NCBI GenBank assembly: GCA_017472305.1
Contig: JAFUQP010000019.1
Location: 27,145-91,144 of the forward strand
From: Clostridia bacterium
Lineage (GTDB): Bacteria; Bacillota; Clostridia; Oscillospirales; CAG-272
DNA length: 64,000 bases
Reading direction: 5' to 3'
Shown in pieces: positions 43,696-52,320 of the stretch. A program made the position numbers and the translations under genes. The notes below the pieces were generated by a model that was not told where the DNA came from, did no database searches, and was given only the letters and a program-made list of their open reading frames with translations. How positions within the stretch are numbered: position 1 is the stretch's first letter; each line of letters starts with the position of its first letter.

Positions 43696-44544
43696 ATGCA
43701 TATGATACAAATGGTGGGACTGGTAACTCTGTTTTACTTTGTCACACTCGTTCTTATATGCCTCTATCGGGACAAGCTGTCACCGAAGATAGGCAACTTC
43801 ATATTCATAGCCGCCGACGTTGTTTTCTTCTTTTTGTGGACTTATGCCTACTATCTTATCGGTTGGCTTGACAGTGGCTTCATAACACTCGACAACATCT
43901 CTCCCCTGATGTTCACGGTTATGCCCTTGACCTACATAGTCAAGGACAGAATAAAGGATGCCGCATTCTCTGCGATAGCCTTTCTCAATGCGGGAATGTT
44001 CGTTGCTATGCTGTTCTCACCCGAATTTGCATATCTGTTCAGCTACCGCGACGAGGCAAGCTTCGTCTATACCTGCGAGGCTCTCTGCCACGCCACCTGC
44101 TCACTCTTCGGTATCTATCTGATACTTACAAGGCAGGTAAAGATTACCTTCAAGAACTGGCTGCGCTCTATCGTATTTATGCTGTCGGTCATTACCTTCG
44201 GCGTTATTCTCAACGTAGTATTCCACCGCTCCTACTTCGGTATGGACCCCTATAACGGCGCGTCGATTTATATGTTCGACCTGTTCGGCTCATTCCCCGC
44301 AACTCTGTGCGCGTATTATTTCGGAGTTGTTGCCGTTCTGACGATAGGACTTGAGGTCGGCTACCTTCTCGACAAGTGGACGCACAGAAAGGACTATGCC
44401 GACACCCTGCTTCTTGCAGATAAGGATTTTCCCGACGAAGAATCGGCACCGGCTAAAGAATCCGATATGAACACAGACGCCTCCAGAGCGGAAGCCAAGA
44501 TATCGACGGTACCCGACAGCAGTGCAGACGGCACAAAAAGCTAA
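43696..44544 (+). CDS. Polytopic membrane protein, YwaF/TMEM164-like
   Basis: 282 residues from ATG 43696 (GAAAGGAC 6 nt upstream; an earlier in-frame ATG at 43618 lacks support). About seven membrane helices, including FFFLWTYAYYLIGWL and LFGSFPATLCAYYFGVVAVL, and an acidic Ser/Ala tail. The PYNGASIYMFDLFG segment before helix six suggests the YwaF/TMEM164 group, of unknown activity. A 43-bp tandem repeat starts right after its stop. Confidence 0.6.
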   Translation: MHMIQMVGLVTLFYFVTLVLICLYRDKLSPKIGNFIFIAADVVFFFLWTYAYYLIGWLDSGFITLDNISPLMFTVMPLTYIVKDRIKDAAFSAIAFLNAGMFVAMLFSPEFAYLFSYRDEASFVYTCEALCHATCSLFGIYLILTRQVKITFKNWLRSIVFMLSVITFGVILNVVFHRSYFGMDPYNGASIYMFDLFGSFPATLCAYYFGVVAVLTIGLEVGYLLDKWTHRKDYADTLLLADKDFPDEESAPAKESDMNTDASRAEAKISTVPDSSADGTKS

Positions 44545-44553
44545 CAAAAATCT

Positions 44554-44735
44554 CGCCCCACAGCACTCGCGTTTTTCGAAGTGTTTTTGATAGGCTCGCC
44601 CCACGGCACTCGCGTTTTTCGAAGTGTTTTTGATAGGCTCGACCCACATCACTCGCATTTTTCGAAATGTTTTGATAGGCTTGCCCCACAGCGCTTGTAT
44701 TTTGTAAGGTATCTCTGACAAAATCGCCCCACATA
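44554..44735. repeat. 43-bp tandem repeat, about four copies
   Basis: Units start CGCCCCACAGCACTCGCG and include TTTTTCGAAGTGTTTTTGATAGGC. Starts at 44554, 44597, 44640, 44682 and a fifth partial at 44725 (steps of 43, 43, 42, 43). The last copies are more diverged. The period is not a multiple of three, and minus-strand frames across it change phase, so it is not coding. Confidence 0.88.
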
Positions 44736-44794
44736 AAGAGCAGTCAAGCGATTTATCAGTATAAATTTCCCACTTAAGCTAAAGAGGTGTTTAA

Positions 44795-45493
44795 ATGTTT
44801 TTCGGAAAAATGAAGGCGGTAACATTCAGCTATGACGACGGTGTTACACAGGACTTAAGAGTTATCGAGATGTTCAATCGCTACGGACTGAAGGGAACCT
44901 TCAACCTGAATTCCGGCGGATTTGGCACAAGAGAGTCAAGGGACATCGAGGGCACTCTTGTATACCGCGACAAGGTTTTCGCTCACGACGTAAAGAGAAT
45001 ATACGAGGGGCACGAGATAGCCTCTCACACGGTAAATCACCCCGACCTCACACGCCTTTCTGAAGAGGATATCGTTTATCAGATAGAAGAGGACAGAAAA
45101 AGGCTATCGGATTTGTGCGGATATGAAATCCTCGGTCTTGCCTATCCTTGCGGATACGTTGACGACAGAGTGGTTAACATAATCAAGACACGCACGGGAA
45201 TAAGATACGCGCGAACGGTTAACGTGACCGCCGATTTCAAGCCCAACAGAGACCTCTACAGACTGAATTTCTCGACGAGGAACTTCGGTGAGGGGCTGTT
45301 TGAGCTTGTCGAGAGATTTATTGAATCGAAGCCGCAGGAGCCGGAAATTCTCTCGATATGGGGACACGCCTACGAGTTTGACTGGCATAGGGACTGGCAC
45401 GTCTTTGAGGAGCTTTGCAGGCTGCTATCGGGACACGACGACATTTTTTACGGAACAAACCGAGAGGTATTTCTCGGCGAGAAATTCGGCTAG
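44795..45493 (+). CDS. Polysaccharide deacetylase (NodB / CE4 family)
   Basis: 232 residues, no signal peptide. Clear CE4 motifs: VTFSYDDGV (Asp-Asp), EIASHTVNHPDL (His-x-x-x-His metal ligands), AYPCGYVDD (Arg replaced in motif 3), and ILSIWGHAYEFD near the end with the catalytic His. Likely a cytoplasmic deacetylase of a small sugar or a cell-wall precursor. AGAGGTG precedes the ATG. Confidence 0.9.
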   Translation: MFFGKMKAVTFSYDDGVTQDLRVIEMFNRYGLKGTFNLNSGGFGTRESRDIEGTLVYRDKVFAHDVKRIYEGHEIASHTVNHPDLTRLSEEDIVYQIEEDRKRLSDLCGYEILGLAYPCGYVDDRVVNIIKTRTGIRYARTVNVTADFKPNRDLYRLNFSTRNFGEGLFELVERFIESKPQEPEILSIWGHAYEFDWHRDWHVFEELCRLLSGHDDIFYGTNREVFLGEKFG

Positions 45494-45595
45494 CTTGACA
45501 CAAGGGCGGATATAACCCGCCTTTGCTATAGCCTGCCGTGTTTATTTAAATACTCAAGCAAAAGATACAGAAACCCCACGCGAAAGGAACAAATA

Positions 45596-46360
45596 ATGAC
45601 CGAAGCCATACTTGACTTTTTGAAAAATCTCCCCGAGGAGCTTATTGTATTTCTGATATCTATACTCCCAATCATAGAGCTTCGCGGAGCAGTACCGATT
45701 GGCGCTATCTTCGGGCTTCCCTTTTATACAAATTACGCGCTGTCTGTGCTCGGAAATATATTGCCGATACCCTTTATCCTGTTATTTATCCCCAAGATAC
45801 TCGACTTTCTTGCGAGATTCAAGATTTTCCGTCCTATGGTCGAGTGGTTAAGAAAGAAAGCAAACAAGCATAGCTCAAAGGTGCTCGGAGATGAAGCGCG
45901 CCCCTCTACAGAAAGCATTGAAGCTTCAGCCGCGGCAGATTCAACCGCAGAAGCTATAGACGCAACCGCAGAGGCACAGGCTGTAACCGAAAAAGCACAA
46001 GCCGTAACCGCAGAGGCAGTCGATGCAGTTGCCGAGGCAGTCGAAACAAGTGTAGAAGCGGTTGACACAGTCGGAGAAGAGAGTGAGACTACTGCCGATA
46101 CGGTGGAAGCAAGCACTCCTTCTGCGCCTCGCACAAAGCAAAAACGCAAAATGTCAAAGGCAATCTTCATAGCACTCCTTCTCTTCGTAGCTCTCCCCGC
46201 GCCCGGCACGGGCGGCTGGACGGGTGCGCTCATAGCGTCGCTTTTCGACCTTCCGAAGAAGTGGTCCTTCCTCTCAATTTTCCTCGGAGTTTTGCTCTGC
46301 GGAGTAATTATGTGCCTTGCCTCTTACGGCGTTCTCGGCTTCCTTTCGTTCCTTCTATAA
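45596..46360 (+). CDS. Small multidrug export-family membrane protein with long polar insert
   Basis: 254 residues. N-half IELRGAVPIGAIFGLPF and C-half PAPGTGGWTGALIASLF are the diagnostic parts of the COG2426 family. Between them lies an unusual insert of about 85 residues (about 100-182) made of Ala, Glu, Thr and Val (AEAIDATAEAQAVTEKAQAV and similar), which family members normally lack or hold as a short loop. It is likely an exposed loop or coiled coil. Transport activity is only inferred from the name. GAAAGGAAC before the ATG. Confidence 0.82.
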   Translation: MTEAILDFLKNLPEELIVFLISILPIIELRGAVPIGAIFGLPFYTNYALSVLGNILPIPFILLFIPKILDFLARFKIFRPMVEWLRKKANKHSSKVLGDEARPSTESIEASAAADSTAEAIDATAEAQAVTEKAQAVTAEAVDAVAEAVETSVEAVDTVGEESETTADTVEASTPSAPRTKQKRKMSKAIFIALLLFVALPAPGTGGWTGALIASLFDLPKKWSFLSIFLGVLLCGVIMCLASYGVLGFLSFLL

Positions 46361-46375
46361 TAAACTTTTAACAAA

Positions 46376-46422
46376 AACAAATAGCAAGAGCAGGGTTTTT
46401 TCTCCTGTTCTTGCTATTTTTG
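46376..46422. terminator. Bidirectional intrinsic terminator
   Basis: Stem AAATAGCAAGAGCAGG / CCTGTTCTTGCTATTT with a T-rich loop and flanking A and T runs, between convergent genes. Its outer stem matches that of the terminator at 24335. Confidence 0.9.
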
Positions 46423-46439
46423 TTAATTATAGTTTACAT

Positions 46440-46925
46440 TTATTTGAGCTTTTCTCTATCAACAAGTGTCAAAGGCACGACGAAGCCCTCGGGGCTTGCG
46501 CTTGCGATATCGCAGGCTACAACCTTGCTTCGGTATATAAAGAGGCTGGCGTAAACCTCACCCTCAGCGTCGTAATTCGTTACCTTGTAGGTGTATCGCG
46601 TTACCCGCTTTTTCGCATATTTTGAAAGGTCGAGCCCCTGTTTCTTCTGCAGCTCGTTATATCCGGCGATAACCCGGTCAAAGTCCTCGGGCATAGTAAA
46701 GGCGCACTCCTCGGGCACCTCCTCGATTTCAAGCCCGAAGCTTTTGATAAACGCAACCCTGTCCTCGTTGGTTTTCATACCGCTATAGTCAACGAGCGTA
46801 GCATCTGCCGCCGCCATAACGCTTTCACCGCCCCCGAGAAATACAGCCAGCCCTATTAACAAAAGCGTCAGAGCCATAAAGCCGAACAGCTTTACCGTTG
46901 ACGCGCGCACCGAACACACAAACAT
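46440..46925 (-). CDS. DUF4830-family membrane-anchored protein
   Basis: 161 residues from ATG 46925 (GAGGGGAG upstream; the longer frame to 47036 runs through a terminator hairpin). One N-terminal membrane helix (about 12-30), then a small extracellular domain with the DUF4830 pattern: NEDRVAFIKSFGLEIEE, YNELQKKQGLDLSKYA, KRVTRYTYKVTNYD. Function unknown; common in Clostridia. It stands alone. Confidence 0.85.
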   Translation of the reverse strand: MFVCSVRASTVKLFGFMALTLLLIGLAVFLGGGESVMAAADATLVDYSGMKTNEDRVAFIKSFGLEIEEVPEECAFTMPEDFDRVIAGYNELQKKQGLDLSKYAKKRVTRYTYKVTNYDAEGEVYASLFIYRSKVVACDIASASPEGFVVPLTLVDREKLK

Positions 46926-47011
46926 AATTTTCTCCCCTCTGCCGCTACCGCGGCCAATACGGTTTTTGCTTCTGTTCGAATATATTCGGGAGTGGAAGGG
47001 ATTATTCCAAA

Positions 47012-47047
47012 AAAAAATAAAAAGGCGAGCCGTCAAGCGGCTCGCCT
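47012..47047 (-). terminator. Terminator of the 32-aa peptide gene
   Basis: Stem AGGCGAGCCG / CGGCTCGCCT (47023-47047), followed on the minus strand by TTTATTTTTTTT. Confidence 0.9.
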
Positions 47048-47081
47048 CGCATTGCTTACCTATAAAAGGGACGTGACAACC

Positions 47082-47180
47082 TTAGTGATTGCAGCAGCAG
47101 CAGAACACGATTATGATTGCGAGAATAATAATCCAGGTGCAGTTGTCGTCAAAGATGTGGCATAAGCAATTGTTGTTCAT
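47082..47180 (-). CDS. 32-aa Cys-rich membrane peptide
   Basis: A tiny gene with a strong site (GGAGG, 7 nt before ATG) and its own terminator. Product: MNNNCLCHIFDDNC, then a hydrophobic helix WIIILAIIIVF, then CCCCNH. The layout (polar Cys start, one helix, poly-Cys end) recurs in small proteins of Clostridia, some linked to sporulation, but the role is unknown. An inverted repeat GAGCAT-TCGAT-ATGCTC (47205-47221) lies in the leader. Confidence 0.78.
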   Translation of the reverse strand: MNNNCLCHIFDDNCTWIIILAIIIVFCCCCNH

Positions 47181-47388
47181 TATGTTTCCTCCGGATTTTT
47201 CTTTCGAGCATTCGATATGCTCAATATCATATTATGCCGAAGGATAATTTTGGTGCTTTATTTTGTATGATAATACAAAAAAGAAAAAAACTAAACGTGC
47301 GATTTTTGCGTAGGACAAAGAAAAATCCGACGTTAATATACGAATATTAACAAGGATTTTCTCTGCAGTAATACACAAAAATCGCCGT

Positions 47389-49506
47389 TTAGTCGAATTT
47401 AAAGACCGCTGTTTCTCCGTCAAGCGCCAACCTTCCCGAGAAACGCTTGCCATTCTTCGATATAAAACCGTCAAGAGGCGCAGTTGAGCCTGTTTCAAGC
47501 AGGCGCTTTACCTCAAGTATCGGTACGTCACGGCGGCAAATGTTAATGCCAACACGGAACTTGCAGCCCGCATCAAAGCCCACGCAGCCATAGCTGTATT
47601 TGCCTCTGACAACTTCTCTGCCGCAAATCGGGCACTTGCCTACTATGTCACCGTATTTTCCTGTGTCAACGCCCTCGACAGCCTTCACGTCTGCGCCGCC
47701 GCGCTTAAAGACCTCGGAAATCTCCGCCTCGGCAAGCCTTACACTGTCCGATACGCTCATTTCTCCGCGGTAAACCTTCTTTAACGCCTTGCCAAGCTCG
47801 CTCGTCTTGTATTTGTCCATACTGATTGAGAGCCTGCCAAGCGACTCAATAAAGTGCTCGCCACCCGGAAGAATGGTGTATACGTCCTTCTTAAGCTCAA
47901 TATAGCCGCTCTTCTTCGCGTTGTCAATAATTCCCGAGCGAGTAGCCTCGGTGCCAAGCTCGAGTCCCTCGAAGATTGCGCGGTAGTCCTCCGCATCGTC
48001 AACCTCGCCCGACTCCTCAAGCTCCTTCGCCTTCGCCTTGTCGTCCTTGAAGGGGTTCTTCAAGTAGTTGTTGAGGGTAGTTATAGTGTAGTGCTTCGGG
48101 GGTGTCGTCTGCTTCTCTGTCGGAGCAAAGGCGATATTCACCTCGTCGCCTACCGCAAGACGGGGAAGAATTTTATCCTTCTTTGTATAATCGTCGTACT
48201 TCGTCCAGCCTCGCTCGAGAATAACCGTTCCCTTAAGCGAGAACTCCTCAAGCTCTCCGACCTTTATCTTGATTTCGCTCTTCTCGGCAACGCACTCCTC
48301 GGCGCAGAATACCGCAACGAAGCGGCGGAACACCGTGGAATAGACCTTCGACTCCTCTGCCGAGAGCTTCTCCTTCGGCGGAATCTTGTAGGTCGGGGTA
48401 AGCGCCGAGTGTGCCTCTATCTTCGAGTCATCGAAGATGTGCTTCGAGTCCTTGAAGCGCACGGGATAGCCGAGCTTCGATATGTTTGAAATAATCGAGC
48501 GCATCTTGTCCTTCTCTGCGGTTGCAAGATACTCGGAGTTAGTTCTCGGGTAGGTAAGGTAGCCTTCCTCGTAGAGCTTCTGTATAATCTTAAGGCTGTC
48601 GGTCATCGACATCTTGTATTTCTCACCGAGAACGTTCTGCAAGGTAGAGAGAGAATAGAGCTTACCCGGGAAAATATTGTCCTTCTTACTCTCGACAGAG
48701 GTAACGACAGCGCCCGTCGAATTATATAGCTCGGCAGTGGCGGTTGCCTTGTCAAGCTCGTCTTTTGTAAACTTTTCTTTACTTGTAAGCTCAACCTTCT
48801 CGCCTCTCGTTTCGGCGGAGCTTGAATTCACGTAATATTTCTCGGGCTTGAAATTCCTGATTTCAAGGTCGCGGTCATATATCGCGCGAACTATCGGCGC
48901 AATTACTCGGCCTACGCGCAAGAGCTTTCCCGTCTTTATCGTCGCATAGCGCGTAAGGTTCACGCCGTAGAGCCAGTCAATGTAGGTGCGGGCATAGCCC
49001 TCGCCCGCAAGGTTGTCGTATTCGTTCTCGTCCTTCATTTCAAGGAGCGCCTTTTTAACCGTTTCGGGAGTCTGGTCGGGTAGCCAGAGTCTCTTCTGGC
49101 TCTTCTCGGTTTTCAATGCATTCCCGACGCACAGTCTTACAATAATCTCGCCCTCGCGGTCGGCGTCCCCCGCGTTTACAATAGTGTCAACGTCATCTCT
49201 GTTGCAAAGATATTCTATAGTCGAGAACTGCTTTTTGACACCCGAGTCCACCTTCTTCTTGTCGGCGGTGCGACGAAGCTCGAACTTGAATTCCTTCGGG
49301 AAGCATGGCAGATTATCAAGCGTCCAGCGCGTGTCGGTGCTGCCGGTGTACGCCTCTATATCAGCAAGGGAGAACAGGTGTCCGAATGCCCAGCTGACAA
49401 TATAATTCTTTCCTATATAATAGCCGTCCTTCTTATCAAACTTCTCATCTATGCCTGCAATAATATTCCTTGCAAGGCTCGGCTTCTCAGCTATGATAAG
49501 TACCAC
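47389..49506 (-). CDS. topB: DNA topoisomerase III (TopB-like)
   Basis: 705 residues. Toprim domain (LIIAEKPSLA, NAGDADREGE), active-site Tyr in YLTYPRTNSEYL near 315-326, and a C-terminal zinc ribbon CPICG...C...C followed by the Toprim-linked FISKNGKRFSGRLAL segment. It relaxes and decatenates DNA as a single-strand-cutting type IA enzyme. One oddity: the segment usually written VGRVQTP reads VGRVIAP. Chromosomal or element-borne origin cannot be decided. The downstream AT-rich palindrome (GTTAATAT / ATATTAAC, 47332-47351) may end transcription. Confidence 0.92.
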   Translation of the reverse strand: MVLIIAEKPSLARNIIAGIDEKFDKKDGYYIGKNYIVSWAFGHLFSLADIEAYTGSTDTRWTLDNLPCFPKEFKFELRRTADKKKVDSGVKKQFSTIEYLCNRDDVDTIVNAGDADREGEIIVRLCVGNALKTEKSQKRLWLPDQTPETVKKALLEMKDENEYDNLAGEGYARTYIDWLYGVNLTRYATIKTGKLLRVGRVIAPIVRAIYDRDLEIRNFKPEKYYVNSSSAETRGEKVELTSKEKFTKDELDKATATAELYNSTGAVVTSVESKKDNIFPGKLYSLSTLQNVLGEKYKMSMTDSLKIIQKLYEEGYLTYPRTNSEYLATAEKDKMRSIISNISKLGYPVRFKDSKHIFDDSKIEAHSALTPTYKIPPKEKLSAEESKVYSTVFRRFVAVFCAEECVAEKSEIKIKVGELEEFSLKGTVILERGWTKYDDYTKKDKILPRLAVGDEVNIAFAPTEKQTTPPKHYTITTLNNYLKNPFKDDKAKAKELEESGEVDDAEDYRAIFEGLELGTEATRSGIIDNAKKSGYIELKKDVYTILPGGEHFIESLGRLSISMDKYKTSELGKALKKVYRGEMSVSDSVRLAEAEISEVFKRGGADVKAVEGVDTGKYGDIVGKCPICGREVVRGKYSYGCVGFDAGCKFRVGINICRRDVPILEVKRLLETGSTAPLDGFISKNGKRFSGRLALDGETAVFKFD

Positions 49507-49587
49507 ACCGCACTCCCCCTTTCCGTGTTTTTGACAGTTTCAAGCGATTAATTGCCGTATGCCGCTTTGACTTCAGTAAAACAGCAC

Positions 49588-49616
49588 ATTATATATTTTA
49601 ACATAGATTTATGCAA
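49588..49616 (-). promoter_or_regulatory. Sigma-A promoter of the topoisomerase gene
   Basis: On the minus strand TTGCAT (49616-49611), 17-bp spacer, TATAAT (49593-49588), about 80 nt before the ATG. Confidence 0.7.
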
Positions 49617-49769
49617 ATTTCCATATCTTTTTCAAATTTCATAATTATTTTGGTTTTTTCCTCTCTGCCTCTTTCTTTTTTTACTGTTTTATGGTAAAAT
49701 AAGTGTAGAGCCGTATTGCGGCAGGGCGTATTTTTCGACCCCGTTACGGCCGGATTTGGGAGTGAGATT

Positions 49770-50426
49770 ATGGATATTAAGGAAATACTGAACAGATGCG
49801 ACCACACCCTGCTTTTGCAGACGGCAACAAAGAAGGAAATACTTTCGGTGGTGGACGACGGAATAAAATATTCGACCGCATCGGTATGTATTCCGCCCTG
49901 CTACGTTAAGGCGGCGGCAGAATACTCGGGCGGCAGAGTTCCTGTTTGCACGGTTATAGGCTTTCCGAACGGAAATTCGACTGCCGAATCGAAGGTCTAC
50001 GAGGCAAAATGTGCCGTAGAGGACGGTGCGGACGAGATTGATATGGTTATTAATATAGGTATGCTCCGCGCGGGAGAGTATGATTACGTTCTCGACGAAA
50101 TTAACCGCATCAAGGCTGCCGTTGGCGATAAAATTGTCAAGGTTATCGTTGAATGCTCACTTCTTACAGAGGACGAGAAGAGGAAAATCTGCGAGATTGT
50201 ACTCGCCTCCGATGCCGACTACATCAAGACCTCGACAGGCTTTGCGGGCGGCGGCGCTACAAGAGAGGACGTAAGCCTCTTTGCCTCTATTATGAAGGGC
50301 AGAAAGAAAATCAAGGCGGCAGGCGGTATTTCTTCGCTTGCAGATGCGGAGGATTTTATCTCGCTCGGCGCAGACAGGCTTGGAACAAGCAGAATTGTGA
50401 AGCTTATAAAGAAGGAAGAAAAATAA
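49770..50426 (+). CDS. deoC: Deoxyribose-phosphate aldolase
   Basis: 218 residues from ATG 49770 (GGGAGTGAG upstream). DeoC motifs: CDHTLLLQTATKKE, VIGFPNG, EIDMVINIG, VIVECSLL, and the Schiff-base Lys in YIKTSTGF with the second Lys in IKAAGGI. Cleaves 2-deoxyribose-5-phosphate to glyceraldehyde-3-phosphate and acetaldehyde. First gene of the salvage operon; the next start follows after 1 nt. Confidence 0.95.
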   Translation: MDIKEILNRCDHTLLLQTATKKEILSVVDDGIKYSTASVCIPPCYVKAAAEYSGGRVPVCTVIGFPNGNSTAESKVYEAKCAVEDGADEIDMVINIGMLRAGEYDYVLDEINRIKAAVGDKIVKVIVECSLLTEDEKRKICEIVLASDADYIKTSTGFAGGGATREDVSLFASIMKGRKKIKAAGGISSLADAEDFISLGADRLGTSRIVKLIKKEEK

Positions 50427-50427
50427 T

Positions 50428-51153
50428 ATGAATAAGGAAAAATATTACACACCGCACATAAAAGCAACTCCCGACGATTTCGCTAAAACCGTGCTTATGC
50501 CCGGTGACCCCCTGAGGGCAAAATTCATTGCGGAGAATTACCTCGAGTCGGCACAGCTCGTAAACAACGTGCGTGGCATTGGCGGCTACACGGGACTCTA
50601 CCGCGGCGAGCGCGTTTCGGTTATGGCGAGCGGAATGGGAATGCCCTCTATGGGAATTTACTCCTACGAGCTGTTCAAGTTCTTCGGCGTTGAGAATATA
50701 ATCCGCGTTGGAAGCGCAGGAGGGCTTTCCGAGAGTGTGAAAATCCGCGATATTCTCTTTGGAATGGGCGCCTCCTACGTCGGCGGATATGCAGGTCAGT
50801 ACGGGCTTGAGGGAACCTTCTCGCCTATTGCGAGCTACGAGCTGCTAAAGACCGCTGTTGAGGAAGCAGAAAAACTCGGCGTAAGATACTCGGTTGGAAG
50901 CCTTCTGTCCTCCGACGTATTCTACAACGACAACCCCGACGCAAGGCTCGGCTGGACGAAGATTGGCGTGCTCGGCGTTGAGATGGAGGCGGCGGCGCTC
51001 TATATGAACGCGGCAAGGCTCGGCAAGCGCGCTCTCGCCATTTGCACCGTGTCAGACCACCTTATTACAGGAGAGTCGCTTGATGCCGATTTAAGGCAGA
51101 CAAGCTTTACGGAGATGATGGAAATCGCGCTCAATACCGCGATTAGGCTATAA
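50428..51153 (+). CDS. deoD: Purine-nucleoside phosphorylase, DeoD type
   Basis: 241 residues, matching the hexameric DeoD family: PGDPLRAKFIAE, GMGMPSMGIYSYEL, IRVGSAGGL, GVEMEAAALY, CTVSDHLITGE. Phosphorolysis of purine (deoxy)nucleosides to base plus (deoxy)ribose-1-phosphate, which DeoB then converts for DeoC. The ribosome site lies in the end of deoC (AAGGAAG). Confidence 0.96.
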   Translation: MNKEKYYTPHIKATPDDFAKTVLMPGDPLRAKFIAENYLESAQLVNNVRGIGGYTGLYRGERVSVMASGMGMPSMGIYSYELFKFFGVENIIRVGSAGGLSESVKIRDILFGMGASYVGGYAGQYGLEGTFSPIASYELLKTAVEEAEKLGVRYSVGSLLSSDVFYNDNPDARLGWTKIGVLGVEMEAAALYMNAARLGKRALAICTVSDHLITGESLDADLRQTSFTEMMEIALNTAIRL

Positions 51154-51186
51154 AAGTCAACAACACTTTACATTACAGGTACATTT

Positions 51187-52320
51187 ATGAGCAATTACAA
51201 GAGAGTGTTTCTCATTGTGCTTGACTCACTCGGCATAGGCTATCAGCCCGACGCGCACCGATACGGCGACGAGGGCGCTAACACGCTTGAGCGGATTTCG
51301 CACTCTGAGAAGCTTGAAATACCGAATTTAATATCGCTCGGACTAGGGCTTGTTGACGGGGTCGGCTATCTTCCGAAAACCGATGCTCCGAAGGCTTCAT
51401 ACGCGAGGCTTCGCGAGGTAAGCTGTGGCAAGGACACGACGGTCGGACACTTTGAGCTTATGGGCATAGTATCGGAAAAGCCCTTCCCCACCTACCCGAG
51501 CGGCTTTCCGAAGTCTATTATTTCAAGGTTTTCCGAGCTGACGGGGCGAGGCGTCCTCTGCAACAAGCCCTACTCGGGAACAGAGGTTATCCGCGACTAC
51601 GGAGCTGAGCATATAAAGACGGGAAAGCTTATCGTCTATACCTCCGCAGACAGTGTCTTTCAGATTGCGGCGCACGAGGATATAGTTCCTCCCGAGGAGC
51701 TATACCGCTACTGTGAGATTGCGCGTGAGCTGCTCGTCGGCGAGCACGGAGTAGGCAGGGTTATCGCGCGTCCGTTTGTCGGCAGGGCGGGAGAATTTAC
51801 TCGCACGGCAAACCGCCGCGACTTCTCGATTAAGCCCCCGACAGAAAGTGCGCTCGACCGCATAAAGGGCGCGGGACTTGACGTTATTGCCGTAGGCAAG
51901 ATAAACGATATCTTTGCAGGGCAAGGCATTACCGAGTCAATTACAACTCACTCGAACGCTGAGGGAATTGCCGTCACGCGCGAGCTTCTTTCGCGTGATT
52001 TCTCGGGGCTTGCGTTTATCAACCTCGTCGATTTCGATATGCTCTACGGTCACAGGCAGGACGTAGACGGCTATGCTGCGGCACTCTCGGAGTTTGACAG
52101 AGCGCTCGGCGAGTTTCTGCCTATGCTAAGGGACGATGACGTTCTGATTATCACCGCCGACCACGGCTGCGACCCGGGCGATAAGAGCACAGACCACACA
52201 CGCGAGTACGTGCCGCTTCTGTTAGTTGCGCCCGGCATTGAGCCTCGAAGCTACGGCACGCGCATAGGCTTCTTTGAGGTCGGTGACGCAATATTAAGGA
52301 TACTCGGGGTAAAGGAATGA
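51187..52320 (+). CDS. deoB: Phosphopentomutase
   Basis: 377 residues, alkaline-phosphatase-type fold: VLDSLGIG...DEGANTL, CGKDTTVGHFELMG, and the late metal motifs DFDMLYGH and ITADHGCDPG...TDHTRE. Converts (deoxy)ribose-1-phosphate to the 5-phosphate between DeoD and DeoC. The uridine kinase start overlaps its stop. Confidence 0.96.
   Translation: MSNYKRVFLIVLDSLGIGYQPDAHRYGDEGANTLERISHSEKLEIPNLISLGLGLVDGVGYLPKTDAPKASYARLREVSCGKDTTVGHFELMGIVSEKPFPTYPSGFPKSIISRFSELTGRGVLCNKPYSGTEVIRDYGAEHIKTGKLIVYTSADSVFQIAAHEDIVPPEELYRYCEIARELLVGEHGVGRVIARPFVGRAGEFTRTANRRDFSIKPPTESALDRIKGAGLDVIAVGKINDIFAGQGITESITTHSNAEGIAVTRELLSRDFSGLAFINLVDFDMLYGHRQDVDGYAAALSEFDRALGEFLPMLRDDDVLIITADHGCDPGDKSTDHTREYVPLLLVAPGIEPRSYGTRIGFFEVGDAILRILGVKE

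Noticed and set aside
44453-44734. 93-codon minus-strand frame with repeated VGRAYQKHFEK-like words
   Set aside because: Produced by the 43-bp tandem repeat read in changing phase; no ribosome site.
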